Source: Chloroflexi bacterium UBA6077
GTDB lineage: Bacteria > Chloroflexota > UBA6077
Direction of reading: 5' to 3'
Assembly (NCBI GenBank): GCA_002436065.1
Contig: DIXP01000019.1
Coordinates: forward strand, 1-29,778
DNA length: 29,778 bases
Shown: piece by piece, positions 5,970 through 14,097 of the stretch
Layout of the letters: every line of letters starts with the position of its first letter
Position numbering within the stretch: the stretch's first letter is position 1
Made by a program: the position numbers and the translations under genes
The notes under the pieces: generated by a model
Database searches by the model: none
What the model saw: only the letters and a program-made list of their open reading frames with translations
Told to the model about the DNA's origin: nothing

Positions 5970-8834
5970 ATGAATAGGCGGCGTACCCGCTGTCCCCGGT
6001 TGGCGATCCTCCTGATAACAGTGGCCCTGGGCCTCGTGGCCTGCCTCCCATCGGCGGTGCGGGCCGAGGGGACGCTGGAGCTTGTCCAGGTTGGCTGGGA
6101 TGGGAAGGTGGCGATGGCGGGCTGGAACCCCGTGCGGGTCAAGGTGGCGGGCGGTGCCGCGGACGCCATCGTCCGCGTGGAAGTCGTACTCAGGGCCAAG
6201 TACCAGATGAGTCCCCAGAACTCCGTGGAGTTCCCGGTGGGGGCCTACGGCGAGGATGTCTCCCTTCCCGCCGGCGCGAGCAAGGAGGTGACCCTCTGGG
6301 TCCCGGCCGAGAACAGTGGCGGGCCCAGCATCGCCACGAGCATCGTTCGCGCCACTTCCGGCGGGCAGACCCTCGCCGAGGTGAAGGTGGATTCCGGCAC
6401 GCCTCGGACCCCATCCTGGCCCTTGATCGGGGTGCTGGCGGAATCTCCGGCCGTTGCCCGCTCCCTCTCCCAGATCGAGTTGCCTGTGCAGGGCCTGGCG
6501 GTTCCGCTGAGCGTCGCCGGCCTCTCGGTGGTGGACCTCCCTCGTTCCGCAGAGCTGCTGGGCGGCCTCACCGCCCTGGTGGTGCAGGGCAATGCTCCGA
6601 CACCGATGACCGACGAGCAGCGGCGAGCGATAAGAGGATGGGTGGAGGCAGGGGGGCACCTGGTGCTGGCCGGGGGTCCCACGGCAACTCAGACGTCCGG
6701 CCTGTTGCCCGCTGGCGTCCTCCCCGTCACCATGGATGGGGTGGAAGGCAGTGCCGACCTGGCGGGACTCGCCAGCTGGGCAGCGGTGTCGGAGCCTCCC
6801 TCCTCGCCCGGCCCGGTGGCCCTCTTCCGAGTCGACGGGGGCTCGCCGCTGGCCGGCAGCGCCGATCGGCCGCTGGTCTGGCGGCTTGGGTTGGGGCAGG
6901 GCACTGTGACCCTGCTGGCGATCGATCCTTCGTTGGAGCCGCTGGCTACCTGGGCGGGTACTCCTGCTCTGCTGCGGAAGGCCCTGGAGCCTGCCCTACC
7001 CCTGGCGCCAGAGGATGAGAAGATGCGTCTTGTCCAGAGGATGGAGCAAGACACGGCCATGCGGCTGCAGGGGGTGGTGGATGCGTTGCCGCGAGATGCC
7101 CTCCCGAGTGGGGGGATGGTCGCGCTCGTCCTGGGCGTCTTCGCCATCGTGGCTGGTCCCCTTCTCCACCTCCTGCTGTGGCGTACCGATCGCCGTGGCT
7201 GGATCTGGCTGGCGGTGCCCGTTGCGGCTCTTCTCCTGTCCGGCACCCTGTACTACCTGGGGATCGGTCGCGATGGCCGGGACGTGCTCGCAAATGTCGT
7301 TGGTTATCTCCGCCTGGATCCGAGCACGGGCCAGGGCGAGCGGTCGACTGCGATCGGCTTCTTTGCCCCGACCTACGAGCGGTTGACGGTAGAGGTCCCC
7401 GGCGAGGAACCGGTCCGGGTGATCAACCGAAGCGGGTCAGCATTTGGTCCCGGAGGTGTCCCCTTTGGCGGCTCCCTGGATATCCCCTTCCACGTAGTGG
7501 CCGGGCGTACCACTAGGGTGGAGTTCGCATCGGGCCAGTGGGGCATGAGGACCCTCACGCTGCCCTCGCGACCGGAATCGCAGCCAGGCATGATAGTCTC
7601 CAACCTTGGCCTGGAGAACGGCGTGATCCGAGGCACCATCCGAAATGGCACCTCTTATCTGCTCGAGGACGCGGCGGTGGTGGTGGGACAGAGCTTCGTC
7701 AAGCTGGGCAACCTCGCCCCGGGGCAGTCGGTCCCGGTTGCGCTGGACCCTGCCTCGGCGCCGGTGGCGGACCCGTTCCGAGGCAACTCATCCCTGGCGT
7801 ACCGTCTCTTTGGCAACCGGGTGACGGACCCGTACACCGTCTCGTACGGGGTGTCACGGGCTGCGGTTGCGCCCCCCGTGCCCGTGCCGGTCGCGACGAA
7901 GCCACCCACTGGCGTCGCTTCAGCATCATCGACGCCGACCCCTGCAGCTTCCCCCGCCCCCGGGGGCACCGCTCCAGCGGCCACGGAGCCGGGAGATGAC
8001 GGCGCCGACGCGGCTCCATCCCCGGCGGAGGCCAGCCCCCCACCGACCGCGGCCCCCATGGTCGACCCCGCCGACGTGCAGCGCGCCCTGGACGAAGCAC
8101 GGGCGGCGGCGGCCGGCGCCGCCGTGGCCAGGAGCGTTCCCGTGGGCGTCCCGGAGCGGTTCGAGCTGCCGCCCGACCCGGAGATCCAGCGGCGAGTCCG
8201 GCTGATGGACTCCACCGTCGGCTCCATGCGTTCAGGCCCCTACGGGCAACAGGGGGTTCCCCTCACCTTCCTGGCCTTCACCTGCCATCCAATGGAGGAG
8301 ACGCCCAGCGCTGGGAACCACCCCACCTATCACCTCACGCTGGTGGAGCAGCCCCTCTCCCTGGAGCTACCCCCCGGCCCCTTCACGATGCCCTCCGGCC
8401 TCATCCAGGCGGAGTCCGTGGAGCAGGGTGGAGGGGGTATGGGAGGAGGCAGCAACGGCACTGTCTTCTGGATGGAGATACATGGCGGGACGGCCACCTA
8501 CAGCTTCCGCGCGCCGTTGTCCCCCAATGCAAGGGTGAGTGCGATGGTGGTAACCACCCGACAGGTGGGGAGCGCGACCTCCCTCGAGCAGGCCAAGATG
8601 GGAAGCCAGGACTTCGTGGCAGGCCCCGCGCAGGCCGGCCTGTTCTCCCTCTACAACCAGCAGGCGGGGCGGTGGGATCCACTCCCGGCGGGCAAGGATG
8701 AGGCGCGGGTCGAACCGGCGGCGGCCTACGTTGGGAGGGACGGGTTGATAAGGGTGCAGGTGAGCGCGCCCGCCGACCAGGTGGTCCGATTCGTGCCGCC
8801 CGAGCTGGTGCTGGAGGGGGAGGTGGAGCCGTGA
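5970..8834 (+). CDS. large secreted/membrane protein with GATase-like domain, first gene of MoxR-VWA-ABC cluster
   Basis: A 954-residue protein with a signal peptide (to about residue 32, ending VRA), then an extracytoplasmic beta-rich region. Near 200-230 lies a GATase1-like segment (ALVVQGNAP ... WVEAGGHLVLAGGP). Two membrane helices follow at about 382-400 and 405-425, and a further beta-rich part (AIGFFAPTYERLTVEVP) after them. A Pro/Ala/Thr-rich spacer spans about 634-697, with a short Ala-rich helix at 700-720 and a C-terminal domain. I do not recognise a named family for the whole chain. It resembles the GATase-containing accessory proteins of GldG-type ABC exporters in layout only. 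The downstream ATPase start overlaps its stop (GTGA), so translation is coupled. The ATG at 5970 is chosen over the ATG at 5964 because AAGG then has an eight-base spacing. Role unknown; envelope assembly or export is inferred from context. Confidence 0.85.
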   Translation: MNRRRTRCPRLAILLITVALGLVACLPSAVRAEGTLELVQVGWDGKVAMAGWNPVRVKVAGGAADAIVRVEVVLRAKYQMSPQNSVEFPVGAYGEDVSLPAGASKEVTLWVPAENSGGPSIATSIVRATSGGQTLAEVKVDSGTPRTPSWPLIGVLAESPAVARSLSQIELPVQGLAVPLSVAGLSVVDLPRSAELLGGLTALVVQGNAPTPMTDEQRRAIRGWVEAGGHLVLAGGPTATQTSGLLPAGVLPVTMDGVEGSADLAGLASWAAVSEPPSSPGPVALFRVDGGSPLAGSADRPLVWRLGLGQGTVTLLAIDPSLEPLATWAGTPALLRKALEPALPLAPEDEKMRLVQRMEQDTAMRLQGVVDALPRDALPSGGMVALVLGVFAIVAGPLLHLLLWRTDRRGWIWLAVPVAALLLSGTLYYLGIGRDGRDVLANVVGYLRLDPSTGQGERSTAIGFFAPTYERLTVEVPGEEPVRVINRSGSAFGPGGVPFGGSLDIPFHVVAGRTTRVEFASGQWGMRTLTLPSRPESQPGMIVSNLGLENGVIRGTIRNGTSYLLEDAAVVVGQSFVKLGNLAPGQSVPVALDPASAPVADPFRGNSSLAYRLFGNRVTDPYTVSYGVSRAAVAPPVPVPVATKPPTGVASASSTPTPAASPAPGGTAPAATEPGDDGADAAPSPAEASPPPTAAPMVDPADVQRALDEARAAAAGAAVARSVPVGVPERFELPPDPEIQRRVRLMDSTVGSMRSGPYGQQGVPLTFLAFTCHPMEETPSAGNHPTYHLTLVEQPLSLELPPGPFTMPSGLIQAESVEQGGGGMGGGSNGTVFWMEIHGGTATYSFRAPLSPNARVSAMVVTTRQVGSATSLEQAKMGSQDFVAGPAQAGLFSLYNQQAGRWDPLPAGKDEARVEPAAAYVGRDGLIRVQVSAPADQVVRFVPPELVLEGEVEP

Positions 8835-9751
8835 TCCGCATTCACAACCTCCAGAAGCGCTATGGACGCACGCGGGCGCTGGATGGATTGGATCTCACCG
8901 TTCCCACCGGCGCGATCTACGGCTTCATCGGGCAGAACGGCGCGGGCAAGACGACGACGATTCGGGTGCTAGCCACCCTCATGGCACCGGATGGAGGGGA
9001 GGCCGAGGTCTGCGGCGTAGACGTCCTTCGGCGACCCCAGGAGGCGCGTCGACTTATCGGCTACATGCCCGATTTCTTCGGGGTGTACGACGACCTCAAG
9101 GTGTGGGAGTACCTGGAGTTCTATGCCTCCCTCCATGGGCTTCGCGGCAGTGCGGCCGTTTCCCTGCGGGATAATCTGCTCGAGCTGGTGGACCTCGCCC
9201 ACAAACGGGACGACTATGTGGAGGCCCTCTCCAGGGGCATGCAGCAGAGGCTTTGCCTCGCGCGCGCCCTCGTCCACGACCCACAGGTGCTGCTGCTGGA
9301 CGAGCCGGCCAGTGGACTGGACCCCCTGGCGCGGGTGGAGATGCGCGAGCTGTTGAAGGAGCTGGGGCGGATGGGGAAGACGATCCTGATCAGCTCTCAC
9401 ATCTTGTCTGAGCTGGCGGATCTCTGCACCCACGTCGGCGTGATATCGGCGGGCAAGATGGTGCGGGAGGGGACGGTGAGGGAGTTGCTCTGGGCCGCGG
9501 AGCGCCCGGAGTACCGGCTGCGCGTCCTTCGCGATGCCGAGCGGGCGGCGGTGCTGCTGAGGGAGCGACCCGGCGTCGATGGCGTCAGGGCGGCGGAGGA
9601 TGGCATCTCTTTCCACTGCGAGGGAGGGGCGGAAGGCGCTGCCTCCGTCCTTGCCACCGTCGTGGCGGCCGGGATCCCGGTCGCGCGTTTCGCCGAGGAA
9701 GAGAACAGCCTGGAATCCGCCTTCCTGCGCGTGACCGCAAGTAATGAGTAG
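8831..9751 (+). CDS. ABC transporter ATP-binding protein (ABC-2/GldA-like)
   Basis: A 306-residue ATPase subunit that powers an ABC-2 type exporter. It has Walker A GQNGAGKTT (34-42), Q-loop region GYMPDFFGVYDDL, signature LSRGMQQR (133-140), Walker B VLLLDEP (153-159), D-loop ASGLDP and switch His in SSH. The signature differs from LSGGQ (Arg-Gly-Met in place of Gly-Gly-Gln), a variation common in this subgroup. About 90 C-terminal residues form the accessory domain usual for drug, lipid or gliding-type ABC-2 systems. The GTG start overlaps the preceding stop by four bases. The membrane partner is the next gene. Confidence 0.93.
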   Translation: MIRIHNLQKRYGRTRALDGLDLTVPTGAIYGFIGQNGAGKTTTIRVLATLMAPDGGEAEVCGVDVLRRPQEARRLIGYMPDFFGVYDDLKVWEYLEFYASLHGLRGSAAVSLRDNLLELVDLAHKRDDYVEALSRGMQQRLCLARALVHDPQVLLLDEPASGLDPLARVEMRELLKELGRMGKTILISSHILSELADLCTHVGVISAGKMVREGTVRELLWAAERPEYRLRVLRDAERAAVLLRERPGVDGVRAAEDGISFHCEGGAEGAASVLATVVAAGIPVARFAEEENSLESAFLRVTASNE

Positions 9752-9887
9752 GGAGTAGGCGACGCATCTGGCAAGTCCTTGGAGCATCCTGTGGGGCGGG
9801 TGCCCGACACTGAAGTGATCGGGCTAAGAAAACGAAGCCCTTCGGACTAGGTTTCCAGCCCTTTTAGTGGGCTTCGTCTTCTTAGCC
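9740..9887 (+). repeat. heptamer-like repeat plus 19-bp inverted repeat between ATPase and permease
   Basis: The ATPase stop lies inside a TGATGAG-like stretch (9740-9758). Arms 9822-9840 and 9869-9887 form a 19-base inverted repeat with one mismatch (arm core ACGAAGCCC against GGGCTTCGT), enclosing 28 bases. No T-run follows, so a standard terminator is unlikely; an mRNA hairpin or a mobile-element remnant is possible. It overlaps an upstream GTG (9867) that would otherwise lengthen the permease. Confidence 0.7.
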
Positions 9888-9929
9888 TCGGGCTCACTCG
9901 TCACTCAGCAGTTGGAATTGGGGGTATCG

Positions 9930-11036
9930 ATGGAGCCAGCTATGCTGGTGCAGGAGGGGGCAGGGCCCTCCTTCGGGACCGATTGGATCCTGAGCGGGGC
10001 AGTCTTCGCTCTGGTCGTCGTGGGGGTGCTCCTGATGCTGGCTCGGGGGCAGAGCTTCTCGGAGTTCAGACTGGGGCTGGCGGTTGGCGTGCGCGGGCTG
10101 GTGGGCAAGGAGCTTCGATCCCGCAGCCGCGGCTGGCGGCCGGCCGTTCTCCTCACAGCTTATCTGCTGGTGCTGTCCGCCGGGGTGGCCGGCTTTCCGG
10201 CGTTGATCGAGCGGGCCGGAGGAGTCGTATCGGTCGCGGTGGGTCCGCAGTTGTTCGCCACCCTGGCGACGGTGTCGGTGCTGCTGCTCGCCTTCATCAC
10301 GCCTGCCCTCACTGTCGGGGCGATCAGCGGGGAGCGGGAGAGACGCACCCTGGATCTGCTGCTGGTAACCCGCGCCTCGGCGCTGGGTTTGGTGTCGGGA
10401 AAGCTGCTGGGCTCGCTCTTCTACGTCTTCTTTCTCATGGTTGCGTCCTTGCCGGCTTTCGCCATGGTCTACCTGTTCGGTGGGGTGCCGCCATTCTATC
10501 TCGGGATGGTGCTGGCCGTCGCGGCCGTTACGGCGGTCAGCTACGCGGCCCTCGGCCTGCTTCTGAGCGCCCTGCTGCGGCGCACCATCGTCGCCTCCGT
10601 CATTGCCTACCTGCTGGTGCTGGCGCTGGTGTTCGGCCTGCCATTCCTGGCGGCTGTCATGAGCGTGGCCGCCCAGGTGCAGCGAAGTGGGCAAATGGTG
10701 GCCAGTCCACCTCCCGCCTACATCTGCGCGAGTCCTCTGACGTCGCTCTCCTCGGTGCTGCCCTCCGGAGGCGGTGGAGACGTGCAGCTTGCATCCGTGA
10801 TGCGCATGGTGCTGACGGGCGGCGGGTACGGCACGGTCTCCGCGCAGAGCTCCTATGCCTCCATCTCCACGGCCGTCTACATTACCGGTGCCAAGCCCGT
10901 GACGGGCGAGGTGGAGACGGTGACCACCTGGGCCCCCTGGGTCTACCACTTCCTGCTCAGCGCCGCCGCTACCCTACTTTGTGTCCTCGCCACCGCTCTG
11001 CTTGTCTCCCCGTTGAAGCCGTGGAAGACGAAGTGA
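9930..11036 (+). CDS. ABC-2 type permease
   Basis: The membrane subunit paired with the ATPase just upstream, 368 residues with about seven hydrophobic segments. The motif GLVGKELRSRSRGWRPAVLL (starting near residue 60) is the usual N-terminal entry of ABC-2 permeases, and GAISGERERRTLDLLLVT is their conserved cytoplasmic loop. An extra membrane segment precedes it (about residues 20-39). A long external loop before the last helix (from about YICASPLTSL) is larger than in minimal members. The ATG at 9930 follows GGGGG by five bases; an earlier GTG at 9867 lies inside an inverted repeat and is rejected. The stop codon lies in a heptamer repeat. The exported substrate is unknown. Confidence 0.88.
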   Translation: MEPAMLVQEGAGPSFGTDWILSGAVFALVVVGVLLMLARGQSFSEFRLGLAVGVRGLVGKELRSRSRGWRPAVLLTAYLLVLSAGVAGFPALIERAGGVVSVAVGPQLFATLATVSVLLLAFITPALTVGAISGERERRTLDLLLVTRASALGLVSGKLLGSLFYVFFLMVASLPAFAMVYLFGGVPPFYLGMVLAVAAVTAVSYAALGLLLSALLRRTIVASVIAYLLVLALVFGLPFLAAVMSVAAQVQRSGQMVASPPPAYICASPLTSLSSVLPSGGGGDVQLASVMRMVLTGGGYGTVSAQSSYASISTAVYITGAKPVTGEVETVTTWAPWVYHFLLSAAATLLCVLATALLVSPLKPWKTK

Positions 11037-11120
11037 TGAGTGATGAGTAGGAACGAACTGTGAATAGCGAGCAGCTGCCGTCCACCTCACCCATCACCCA
11101 TCACCCATCACTCATCACTC
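11032..11120 (+). repeat. inverted pair of heptamer arrays enclosing a translation start
   Basis: AGTGATGAGTGATG (11032-11045) includes the permease stop. Five heptads (CTCACCC, ATCACCC twice, ATCACTC twice) fill 11086-11120. The two sides are inverted copies over 14 bases, so the mRNA could fold with the ribosome site AGGA (about 11049-11052) and the GTG at 11060 in the loop. The second array is translated. Confidence 0.8.
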
Positions 11121-12790
11121 TCTTGACACGGGTTCGCGTGAGGTGGGTGCTGGAGCGGCTGCGAGCCGGGCTGTTCTGGGGGGTCGGGGGGAGCCTGCTG
11201 TTGTGCGTCGCGGGCCGGATGATGGGCCGGTCGGAGTGGGCGCTCGTAGCTCTGGCCTGGCTCGGAGTCGCTGTGGTCGGGGCCTTTGCGCGTTCCGTTC
11301 GAAGCTGGCCGGGGAGATGGCAGGCCGCGCGAGCGGCCGACGGGCTTGGTTTGAATGAGCGGGTGACGTCCGCCCTCTATGCGGCAGAATCGGGCCACCC
11401 CGTCTCGCCGCTGCTGGCCGCCGACGCCCAAAGGGCGCTGGCTCACCTGGTGCCGACGGACTACCCCCTCATCCCCGATCAGAAACGGTGGCGTCTCCCC
11501 CTCGGCGGCTGGGGGTTGCTGCTGCTCGCGATGCTGCTTCCCCTCCCCATCCTGGGCCCTGGCGGGCGGGAGGGTGTCGAGACGGCGGCGGTTGAGTCGA
11601 GCCGGCGGGCGGTGGAATCGCTGCAGGTGCAGCTCGCGAAGCCCCTAGTGCAGGATGAGGCAGGGCTGAAGACGGCGGAAGAGCTTAGAGCCCTGGAGGA
11701 GCAGCTGTCGAAGGCCAGGAGTGCCGCCGAGGCGGCGCGAGCCATGGAGGAAGCCCAGGAGCGAGTGGCCGCCCTGGCCTCACCTGAGCACTACGATTGG
11801 GACAGGGTGCTGGATGGCCTTGCCACGGCCTGGCAGCAGGACGCGGAGCTTGGGACGCTCGCCCGCGCCCTCACGGACAGGGACGCCTCCGAGGCGGAGG
11901 GCGCGCTTGCCGATCTGGCTGCCAGGGCAGACGAGATGTCTCCCGAGGAGCTGCAGCAGTTGCGGCTCTCGTTGCAGACCGGCGCAAACGCCGCGAGGGA
12001 CCTCCCCGAGCTGTCGGCGGCGCTGAGGCAGGTGGCCGGCGAATTGGGGTCGGGAGAGGGCGATGGGGAGGCCGGTGAAGAGGAGGCGGGCGAGCGGATC
12101 GATGGCCTGTCGGGGATGATGTCTGAGGGGATTGCCCGCTCCTCCGGACTCCGATCGTCGCAGCAGGCCGTGGCGGGGCTCGGTAGTGCGAGGGCAGCGT
12201 TGGGAGGGACGCCGGGCGGAAGTGCAACCGGCGCTGCTGCGGCGGGCAGCGCCGCGGCTGGTGGTACGGCTGCGGGTGCTTCGGGGTCCGCCGGCAGCGG
12301 CGGTAGCGCTGGCAGTGGCGGCGCTGGCGGTAGCGAGTCGGGCGCGGGCAGCGGCGGGAGTCAGTCCGGTAGCGGATCGGGCAGCGGCGCCGGCGGGGCG
12401 GCGGGTGCCGGCGCGGGGTCGGGCGCGGGGGCCGGGGGAGATGCCGCAAGGGGGCAACCCGGTGCGGTGGCAGGCGGATCGACGTCCGGAGGTGGGAACA
12501 GAGTGTCATCAGGCCGGCCCGCCGTCGAGTACGAAAGGGTGTATGCCCCGAGCCTTCTGGGAGGGGAGGCGGGTCCGGATGTGCACGCGCCCGGGGATGC
12601 CGCTGGGGCTGGGGGCGAGGCGGTGGAGCTGCCCCGTGGAGAGGTCACTCTGGGTGGGGTACGGCCCTACGACGAGGTGTACGGGGAGTACGAGGCGGCG
12701 GCCAGGGACTCGCTATCGCGGCAGCCGGTGCCGCCGGCCCTGCAAAGCCTGGTCCAGCAGTACTTCTCTGCCCTTCGACCGGGAGAGTGA
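11060..12790 (+). CDS. DUF4175-like membrane protein with coiled-coil and Gly/Ser-rich linker
   Basis: A 576-residue protein. Two membrane segments are near residues 38-78, a third is at about 150-168, then a long charged helical region (about 180-345, coiled-coil likely: EELRALEEQLSKARSAAEAARAMEEAQERVAAL). An extreme Gly/Ser/Ala-rich linker (about 375-490) precedes a conserved-looking C-terminus, VRPYDEVYGEYEAAARDSLSRQPVPPALQSLVQQYFSALRP. Layout and C-terminal motif resemble the DUF4175-type proteins that travel with MoxR/DUF58/VWA genes; I assign the family with moderate confidence. The GTG start has AGGA seven bases upstream. Residues of about 7-22 (TSPITHHPSLIT) are encoded by a heptamer repeat and are probably not functional. 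It likely acts as a membrane partner of the MoxR ATPase downstream. Confidence 0.75.
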   Translation: MNSEQLPSTSPITHHPSLITLLTRVRVRWVLERLRAGLFWGVGGSLLLCVAGRMMGRSEWALVALAWLGVAVVGAFARSVRSWPGRWQAARAADGLGLNERVTSALYAAESGHPVSPLLAADAQRALAHLVPTDYPLIPDQKRWRLPLGGWGLLLLAMLLPLPILGPGGREGVETAAVESSRRAVESLQVQLAKPLVQDEAGLKTAEELRALEEQLSKARSAAEAARAMEEAQERVAALASPEHYDWDRVLDGLATAWQQDAELGTLARALTDRDASEAEGALADLAARADEMSPEELQQLRLSLQTGANAARDLPELSAALRQVAGELGSGEGDGEAGEEEAGERIDGLSGMMSEGIARSSGLRSSQQAVAGLGSARAALGGTPGGSATGAAAAGSAAAGGTAAGASGSAGSGGSAGSGGAGGSESGAGSGGSQSGSGSGSGAGGAAGAGAGSGAGAGGDAARGQPGAVAGGSTSGGGNRVSSGRPAVEYERVYAPSLLGGEAGPDVHAPGDAAGAGGEAVELPRGEVTLGGVRPYDEVYGEYEAAARDSLSRQPVPPALQSLVQQYFSALRPGE

Positions 12791-12794
12791 CGAA

Positions 12795-12815
12795 TACTGA
12801 GTGCTGAGTGCTGAG
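12795..12815 (+). repeat. heptamer array (TGCTGAG type)
   Basis: Three GCTGAGT-like heptads (ACTGAGT, GCTGAGT, GCTGAGA) begin five bases after the stop of the DUF4175-like gene. They are the same length and register style as the TGATGAG arrays elsewhere in the window. Confidence 0.7.
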
Positions 12816-12823
12816 AGTAGGGT

Positions 12824-13055
12824 GAGGCCCCGTGCTTCACCACCCGTTGGCGTGCCAGCGCACAACCACAAGTAATGGGGGTAGTGCAGGGCCCTGTGCC
12901 CTGCTACCCGTTGGCGTATGCTCACACAGCCACCTGCTCTGCCCGCGCCTGGACCCATGGGCAACGAGGCAGGGCAGATCAACTGGACCGCAGGGCACAG
13001 GGCCCTGCACTACGTGTCTTGAGACCACCGTCATCTCCGAGACTGGGGTGGTCTC
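12824..13055 (+). repeat. structured intergenic element: 24-bp perfect inverted repeat, direct repeat and second hairpin
   Basis: This fills the 304-base gap before moxR. Arms 12881-12904 and 12990-13013 are a perfect 24-base inverted repeat (outer end GTAGTGCAGGGCC). The loop holds a further seven-base pair, TCTGCCC with GGGCAGA. An imperfect 44-base direct repeat sharing ACCCGTTGGCGT covers 12824-12867 and 12889-12932. A second hairpin has arms GAGACCACC (13021-13029) and GGTGGTCTC (13047-13055) with no T-run. No gene is supported. Confidence 0.8.
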
Positions 13056-13094
13056 TTCGCGGATTGCTTGGGGTGACAGTAAGGGGGTGGGTAG

Positions 13095-14081
13095 ATGTCT
13101 GAGGTGGTGGCTGAGTTGGAGGTCCGGGCGGACCAGGTGAGGGCGAGGCTGAAGGCCGCGGAGGAGGCGGTGGGACGGGTCATCGTGGGGCAGTCCGGGG
13201 TGGTCGAGCAGACCCTGGCGGCCTTGCTGGCCGGCGGGCATCTACTGCTGGAGGGAGTCCCCGGGCTGGGGAAGACTCTGTTGGTGCGCACGCTCGGTCA
13301 GGTGATGGGTCTGTCCTTCTCGAGGATCCAATTCACACCCGACCTGATGCCCGGCGACATCACGGGCACTCAGATCTTCGACCGCGAAAGCGGAGGGCTG
13401 CGATTCGCGCCGGGGCCGGTCTTCACCAACCTGCTGCTGGCCGACGAGGTGAACCGGGCCACGCCCCGCACCCAGAGCGCCTTGCTGGAGGCGATGCAGG
13501 AGCACACGGTCACCGTGGGCGGACAGAGCCATTCCCTCCCGGAGCCCTTCTTCGTTCTCGCCACCCAGAATCCGCTGGAGATGGAGGGGACATATCCCCT
13601 GCCCGAGGCCCAGCTTGACCGTTTCCTGTTCAAGCTGCTGGTGCCCTTTCCGAGCGACCAGGAGTTGGGGGAGATCGCCCTGCGGACCACGGGAAGCGTC
13701 CAGGCCGTGGCTCCGCGGGTGCTGGAACCAGCGCAGCTTGAGGATGCCATGCGGCTGGTCCGGCAGGTGGTGGTGGCGCCCCACCTGCTCCAGTATGCCG
13801 TGCGGCTGGTTGCCGCTACCCATCCGGACCGGTCGCCGGTGCAGGAGGTCCAGCGCTTCGTCCACTACGGCTCAAGCCCTCGCGGACTGCAGGCGTTGAT
13901 CCTCGGTGCGAAGGTGGTTGCGCTGAGGGCGAGCCGCTGGAACGTGGCCTTCGCCGACCTCCAGCGAACGGCCCTTCCGGCCCTGCGCCACCGGATCATC
14001 CTGCAGTTCGAGGCAACCGCCGAGGGCGTAACATCCGACCATCTGATCAGCCGCATCCTCGACGCAGTGAGTACAGAGTAG
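13095..14081 (+). CDS. MoxR-family AAA+ ATPase
   Basis: A 328-residue MoxR AAA+ ATPase, thought to act as a chaperone that remodels or loads VWA-domain partners. Seen: Walker A GVPGLGKT (54-61), Walker B LLLADEVN (113-120), the family signature FTPDLMPGDITG (80-91), sensor 1 region LATQNP, and a C-terminal lid domain (HYGSSPRGLQALI). Length and motifs are typical. The start ATG follows AGGGGG by about nine bases. The stop TAG shares its last base with the GTG of the DUF58 gene. The DUF58 and VWA proteins encoded downstream are the expected partners. Upstream lies an unusually structured intergenic element that may affect its expression. Confidence 0.95.
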   Translation: MSEVVAELEVRADQVRARLKAAEEAVGRVIVGQSGVVEQTLAALLAGGHLLLEGVPGLGKTLLVRTLGQVMGLSFSRIQFTPDLMPGDITGTQIFDRESGGLRFAPGPVFTNLLLADEVNRATPRTQSALLEAMQEHTVTVGGQSHSLPEPFFVLATQNPLEMEGTYPLPEAQLDRFLFKLLVPFPSDQELGEIALRTTGSVQAVAPRVLEPAQLEDAMRLVRQVVVAPHLLQYAVRLVAATHPDRSPVQEVQRFVHYGSSPRGLQALILGAKVVALRASRWNVAFADLQRTALPALRHRIILQFEATAEGVTSDHLISRILDAVSTE

Positions 14082-14097
14082 TGAGTGCTCACTACTC
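14076..14097 (+). repeat. palindrome across moxR stop and DUF58 start
   Basis: GAGTAGTGAG (14076-14085) and CTCACTACTC (14088-14097) are perfect inverted arms separated by TG; as RNA this gives a nine-pair stem with a GTGC loop. It contains the moxR TAG (14079-14081) and the next gene's GTG (14081-14083), and is built from the same heptamer type as other junctions. Confidence 0.8.

Noticed and set aside
5856..6659. 267-codon minus-strand frame upstream of and in the large cluster protein
   Set aside because: Composition is typical of an antisense shadow and there is no ribosome site or known domain.
9867..9929. Longer permease N-terminus from GTG 9867
   Set aside because: The GTG lies inside an inverted repeat arm without a ribosome site, while ATG 9930 follows GGGGG at good spacing.
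9894..11050. Long frames on both strands over the permease
   Set aside because: The permease frame has membrane segments and ABC-2 motifs; the alternatives are His/Gln/Gly- or Arg-rich and lack signals.
11086..11120. CRISPR array
   Set aside because: The units are seven bases in direct tandem with no spacers and no cas genes nearby.
12152..12490. Assembly or frameshift error in the Gly/Ser/Ala-rich stretch
   Set aside because: The frame stays open through it and a conserved-looking C-terminus follows in the same phase, so a genuine linker is more likely.
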